64,000 bases of DNA from Echiichthys vipera. Lineage: Eukaryota > Chordata > Actinopteri > Perciformes > Trachinidae. The position numbers and the translations under genes were made by a program. Under the pieces are notes generated by a model. It did no database searches and was not told the DNA's origin. It was given only the letters and a program-made list of their open reading frames with translations. How positions within the stretch are numbered: position 1 is the stretch's first letter; the number at the start of each line of letters is the position of its first letter. The stretch covers positions 21,751,390 to 21,815,389 of the forward strand of contig OY829661.1 of NCBI GenBank assembly GCA_963691815.1, read 5' to 3'. Shown here one piece after another: positions 58,776 through 64,000 of the stretch.

Positions 58776-61700
58776 CATCGCTCCAAATTAGTCTGTGCAG
58801 AGTTTGAAAGAGACTGTATTAGGTATATAAAAAAAGGAAGTAACCACCATTTTCCATGCTGTTTTCTACTGTTTTCTAACCCTGTTTTGTGGGTTTTGAG
58901 GTGCGTTTGTGACGTGTCCAGCAGAAAAAAAACAACTTAAAGTCAGGATCGTCTACTGGCAATGGGAAAGAAGTCTATCAACTATGTTAGCAGGGTATAC
59001 GAGTCTACAACCATGCTAGCTGCTCCTTAAGCCAGACCTTGGGCACAGTGGTGCTTTGATCTAGAGTCTCAGTATTGCAAGCATAACATTTGCTAATTAG
59101 CAATAACCACAAAGTACAGCTGAGGCCGGTGGGAATCTTGTTAGTTTTGCAGGTATGTAGTCATAAACCAAAGTATTGGAAAAATTCTAAATAAGGGATG
59201 GCCAAGGTTATCACATTTCATCAGGAGGGAAACATGAATATTTGAACCAGACTTGTCAAGACCTTTCACACAGACTCTCATTCTCAAACTAGGAGGAGGA
59301 AAACTCAGGGGATCACTAACGTCATTAAGATTCATCATCTGGAGACCATGAATGTCTGGACACATTTTCATGGAGATCAATCTAACAGTTGTTGAGATAT
59401 TTGAGTCTTTGTCCAAGTGGTGATCTGATATTGCAATCCCTAGAGTCTTGCTGCTACAATTGCTAAAAAGTGAAAGGAAAAAGAGAAAAGTCAGGAAATT
59501 GGAAAAGGTAGCATTGGTGTGAAAAACAGAGAGAGAGATTTACAGGGGCCGACTTGGTGTCAAGTTTCTACGGTGGTGATTTACAGCGGTCTCCAACTAC
59601 AGTATGAGATGTGGAGGTGTCGGTGAGACGTGCATTGAGATGAAGTGAGTGAGTGTGAACGCGTCCAGCTGGTGTAGAGTGACTGAAGGAGCAGCTGGAG
59701 AGTCTGAGATGGTCTGAGAGTGAACTCACAGTTTACACATGGCAAAACCATCAACCGCAACTTCAACCAGCGGCTTTGCGGGGGCGTTTATTACGCACCT
59801 TTGCATAATACTGAAAAATGTAGTGAGACACTCAAACCACATTTGTTGTTTTAGAAACGATACGGTCCCCCCCATCGCACTGAGGCTAATCTGAGATTTG
59901 TGCACCTATCATCAATCTTCAGGGGTAATGGCTGTGTTTTTCCGAGAAGGGCATCGGGGTTTATGTTACAGTGTCCACGACTGAGATCGTTTTGAGTGAT
60001 TTTACAGAGAAAAGTGAAGGCGGGCGATTCGGTAAGGTAAATGGAATTGAAAAAATCTTACAATGGCTTCATTGGTTTCCTGTCATTTTCCAAAGTTGGT
60101 TATCTAAGGATTCAAAAATGCTATTTTTTTATACAGAAGCCAGACTCAAACAAATAGGTCTGCATCAATTTGAATTCCTCAAAGCCAAAGATGAAATAAA
60201 TCTACAATTGTAATGAACAGTGTGTCTCATTTCTAAAGATTTTCCGTTCCGTATTAGCTGGGAATGCATTTTCTTATTAATTTTGGATCTATAACATTTG
60301 ATGTATAATTTGTATTCATGCCCTCTACGTTGTGTTAGACGATTCCAGGAAACTCGGCAGCTTTATCCCCCATGACATACCAATTTGGCTCAAGAGTTTG
60401 CAGTCTAAATACGCTGCAGGATGTGGGTCCGTTTATTAAGCCTCTGCCTTGAGTTCAGACGCACACAGTCTGTCTAATACCAAAAATTCAGGCAATTTAA
60501 TGCTGTAATTTTGGGTTTGGAGTGAGTCCCCTCCGCCAGCAAGGGTGGAGGTTTTGATAGATGCTGCAGATTTAATGAGGTGTTAGATCAGACCTCTCTG
60601 ACGTGCTGACTGGCTGCTGTTATGTAACTTCATCAGGTAAGACAGTGCAGAGCTTGTAAGACATTGCGTCCCACAGTGTAATGAGCACTTTAGCACTCAG
60701 TGCCGGAGCAAGGAGACTTATGGTCACATCCAGCTGTGGTTTGCTGTGTTGTAAAAACTCTGTGTCCATTCATCAAACACGAGGGCACTGATGTTTTATG
60801 AAAGGCCGTCTTGTGAAGAGGAACCTTTATGTGGTGAATGTAATTATTTTCTTTATTACTGGGACATAAAACCCTTTTTTTCCCTACACATTCAACATCC
60901 GTAAATCTTTTTCAATTATGCCAAAAAATGTAGCTGAAGAGACAAGTGATATATTTATGAGTACCATTTCTGTCATATATAGATTATTTAAAGAGGATTA
61001 AATGGCATATAATAAGTATAAGTAAGAAAGGGCTAAATACTCACAGTGGCAGTGAGTAATATTGCTATATACGGTATAGTGCATAGAGTAAATTATGAAC
61101 ACATTTCTGCACAGCGTAAAATTGACAAATGAATCCAAGAAACTTGATAAATGATCCAAACGTAATGTACCAGAAGAAGAATAACAAAGACCAAATGTGT
61201 TTATGATGAGTTACGGCAAATTTTTAGATGAAGGAACTTGACCGTGGGTAAGAAACAGGACACACAAGAAATAAAAGGAAGAATTTCCTCTGTGGATTTG
61301 ATGAGAATAAATACAATAAATCAAATATTTGTTTCTCCTTTTATCTTCTTTGGAATGAAACAAAACATCTTCCTTTGTTCATCTACTGATGTGCCACATG
61401 CTTGCTATTATGCACCTTTAATCATTCTCGTTTCTGAGCATTTTCTCTTGTTTTCTTTTTTCGGCTCAATGATTTTTAAAAATGCTAATTGTCAGACTTC
61501 AGCTTAGAGCACAAACAACCCTGTCTTTTCTCTTTTTGCTGCATGAAGCCACAGCTTCAGGTTGGCTGCGTATTATTCATTGGTAACACAGTACATTTTG
61601 TTGTCACTATGGGCACAGCAGTCCTATAATCTTCAGTGTCTGTTGCCAATGAACCATAGAAAGAAAAGCTGAGTTACGAGTGTAAATGTTAGAGTCTCAG

Positions 61701-62737
61701 GGATTCGGTCATATCGGTATCACGAATAAAAATAGTCTGGAGATGGTGTCAGAGACATTTGGGGTTTGGTTTTATCTCCGAGCCAGCTGCAGCGTTCACT
61801 GTCTGACCTCATCAACCGCGCCACGATGTGACTCAACCCAGGTCCGCCGGCAGACTGATGTGGTCTCCTGGCTGCAGCTGCAGACCGTGCATAGAGGTCT
61901 GTGGGGCTTTCTGTGATCCAGAACCCAAATGCCTGTAAAGGCTCATTGTGAAAACCAATCAGATGGCAGATAAAAACTCCTGGGTGTCCTGCTGCGGACT
62001 GGATGGAGACCACATCGGCCCACACAACAAAATACCAGAGCGGCGGTGTACAGACTAACCACAAGAAACACCTGTGGTAGACGTATGGAAACTATGACTC
62101 ATTATCTGCTGTTTGTTGCTATGGATACTTGTGTTTGTCCTTTTAAGTGGGAACATCAGCAGCCACTGAAACATGGCATTTATTGAATGTGAAACATCTA
62201 CAGATTCAGTATTTTTGTATGCTCAATGTCAGATGTTCATCATGGAATATGTTGGATTAAAAATAGGATGCAACACGCAAAGAGGAACGGAAAAACAAAC
62301 ATCATTAAGGCCTAAGCCTCCTCATCTCTGCCAAATGTGGCAACTCGCGTGGTGCCAGACTTGCTGACGACCCGGAGGCCTCATGAGCAAGCAGCCTGTC
62401 TGAAGCTCTGCCGGACGGTTAACACGGCTTGTTAAGGCGCGGGCTCCAGAACGCTCATTTCCTGACTTTGCCTTGGGATGGAGGGGGGAAACGAGGGCAC
62501 ATGGGAAAGGTGTCACATTGGATTCCTGGAAGGAAAGGGAAAGAACCTCCTTGTGTTTCAGACACTTTGTGAAATAACTACTCAAAGTCTGGAGGTGGCA
62601 AATAGACTGGATTATTAGCTACTCATGTACAGCACATTTGTGTAGGAGCCTGTGGGAATAGGTAGCAGCCAGTAGGAGCCAAGGCAAAAGAGTTTCTCGA
62701 GGTCACTCCTTCTCTGCATGGGGCCGTCTGAGGAAGG

Positions 62738-62999
62738 TTTTAAAAGCAGGTTCTGGCCCTGATGCTCCTCCCTCTACAAGCTCTTCACATTCACACACAC
62801 CAATTCAGACACAAAAAGAGCCAGCAGCTTCTATCAGGTTCACCATGATGGTCTTGTCTCACTTCTGATTCAAAAAGGAGGCAAGGACACAAACACACCA
62901 CTCACAGCAGGAGTAGACATACGGGAAACTGCAACTGTGTCACATACTGATAAGTCACTACAGAAAAACTGCTGATCTGGGACCAGCTGGAAGGACACA
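62738..62999 (+). promoter_or_regulatory. possible core promoter and 5' UTR of the gene at 63000
   Basis: TTTTAAAA at 62738-62745 is TATA-like, with pyrimidine-rich sequence about 30 bases further on (GATGCTCCTCCCTCTACAAG) that could hold the start site. A short upstream ORF (ATG near 62844, few codons) precedes the main ATG. Inferred from position only. Confidence 0.3.
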
Positions 63000-63078
63000 A
63001 TGGGTGTGTGGACAGCCTTGATACTGGCCTCGCATCTGCTTTTAAAACTGAGCTCACATGTGGAAGCTCAGGCTCTAG
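63000..63078 (+). CDS. probable first coding exon of a secreted or membrane protein (partial gene)
   Basis: ATG in a good context (ACAATGG: A at -3, G at +4) opens a 79-base exon ending GCTCTAG|GTGAGTG, a near-consensus donor. The 26 complete codons read as a signal peptide: MGVWTALILASHLLLKLSSH followed by VEAQAL, with a hydrophobic core and a small-residue cleavage site near VEAQA. The exon ends in phase 1, typical of signal-peptide exons that join to modular extracellular domains. No further exon of this gene can be identified before the window ends, so the product is unknown. It could be a chance ORF, but signal peptide, context and donor together argue for a real exon. Confidence 0.5.
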
Positions 63079-63730
63079 GTGAGTGTTTAAATTTGCATTT
63101 TATTTCAATTATTAAAAATAATGAGGGCAATTCAGGAAAGGAAATAAGCTTCTTTTGGTTCTCTGTTTAAATTTTAACACATAAGGAAAGATGTCTTTGA
63201 TTTTATTTGAGTGCCTCATTTTTCTGACATCCTGGCTGTGATGTAATCCTCCATTTTCATTATCTGTCAAAAAAGATTTAATGGCTCCACCACTGGGTAT
63301 TTTAACACACTATGTATGAGTTCAATGCATAATGGATAAAGCAGACACTGTGAAAACTAATATCATATGCAGACCCACAGAACACAAAGGATTAGACATG
63401 GCGCATGATACTCACTGAGGTACGAATAAAATGCTAAATATCCCCGTCAGTTCCAGCAGAGTTGAGGGAGTCGAATACATTTTTGTTTGTGACAGGAGGT
63501 TCACAGAGATAAAGAATAAAAGTAGACATCTTTCTGCTGGAGTAAAGTCACCCTGCTTTTCATATCTATCCGGCCAGATCTGCTTGATTACTTCAGCTTC
63601 AGGAGGTTCGGCTCTCTGGCTCGTATTAATTCAGCTAGGTCACACACATGGGAATAATCAGAGATGATCTGGGCGCAATATTGAACTTCAAGTCACACAC
63701 ACACAAACCCCCCCCCCCCCCACCCCCACC

Positions 63731-63767
<37 letters not shown>

Positions 63768-64000
63768 AACAGTCACACACAAATTTGTTCAAGGTCACAC
63801 ACAAACCGGAGCTGCAGACGACAAGTAGAAATATTGGTGTTGATAGTTTAGCAGCTTTTTACAACTCCCTCCAGTGATAGATGGCATACCTTTCATGCAC
63901 CCATTACTCCCTACAATCATTGGGCAATAGCCTCCTGATGTTGTGTATAAAACACGTACAGTTTAATGGAGTTCATCATCTATCATTTTCCTTTCAAATG
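63079..64000 (+). other. probable intron 1 of the gene starting at 63000
   Basis: No coding exon was recognised. It holds a compound CA/poly(C)/CT/CA microsatellite at 63692-63768. Confidence 0.4.
63692..63768. repeat. compound (CA)n-poly(C)-(CT)n-(CA)n microsatellite
   Basis: CA, then about 14 C, CACCCCCACCCC, a CT run and a further CA run within 77 bases. Confidence 0.95.

Larger units (their letters stand above)
54603..62999. other. bnip4 3' UTR and intergenic region to the next gene
   Basis: The first kilobase is the likely bnip4 3' UTR. Beyond it no gene was recognised. A fragment of repeat family A lies at 58700-58775 and a TTG microsatellite at 58478-58499. The 135-codon minus-strand ORF at 56038-56445 resembles nothing known to me. 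Confidence 0.6.

Overview
This is vertebrate nuclear DNA, most likely from a spiny-rayed teleost fish. The evidence is multi-exon genes with GT/AG introns, very long CA/TG, GA and TA microsatellites, fish-type LINE tails and MITEs, and proteins of vertebrate-only families. About 7% or less of the window is exon. No rRNA, tRNA, CRISPR array or bacterial-type operon was seen.

Layout. (1) About 3.3-27.2 kb, minus strand: an insyn2b (FAM196B, inhibitory synaptic factor 2B) gene. One very large coding exon (24243-27220) is followed by a 75-nt cysteine-rich exon (21594-21668) and, after an 18-kb intron, by the C-terminal exon (3323-3512). The predicted protein is about 1080 residues, roughly twice my recollection of the human protein. 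The extra length is a Ser/Thr/Pro/Cys-rich region that includes a degenerate tandem repeat. (2) About 27.2-46.5 kb: intergenic DNA, which may also hold non-coding 5' exons of insyn2b. It contains MITEs, a LINE 3' end, microsatellite clusters and a ~53-bp minisatellite. (3) 46.7-54.6 kb, plus strand: a complete six-exon BNIP3/NIX-family mitophagy receptor of 180 residues, probably the fish paralogue bnip4. It has an intact LIR, the invariant tryptophan-rich block and a C-terminal membrane anchor. A CACGTG site lies about 200 bp upstream of its ATG. (4) 54.6-62.9 kb: no gene recognised. (5) 63000-63078, plus strand: a probable signal-peptide first exon of an unidentified secreted or membrane protein that continues beyond the window.

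insyn2b and bnip4 are divergently oriented and their products have no known functional link (neuronal inhibitory-synapse scaffold versus outer-mitochondrial-membrane autophagy receptor). I found no clear new biological system. The most interesting points are the enlarged, repeat-bearing insyn2b exon with possible dynein-light-chain-type motifs, the frame-preserving cysteine-rich cassette exon flanked by CA and CU tracts, and the inverted-repeat elements inside bnip4 introns. All exon boundaries were read by eye from splice signals and family resemblance, not from transcripts.
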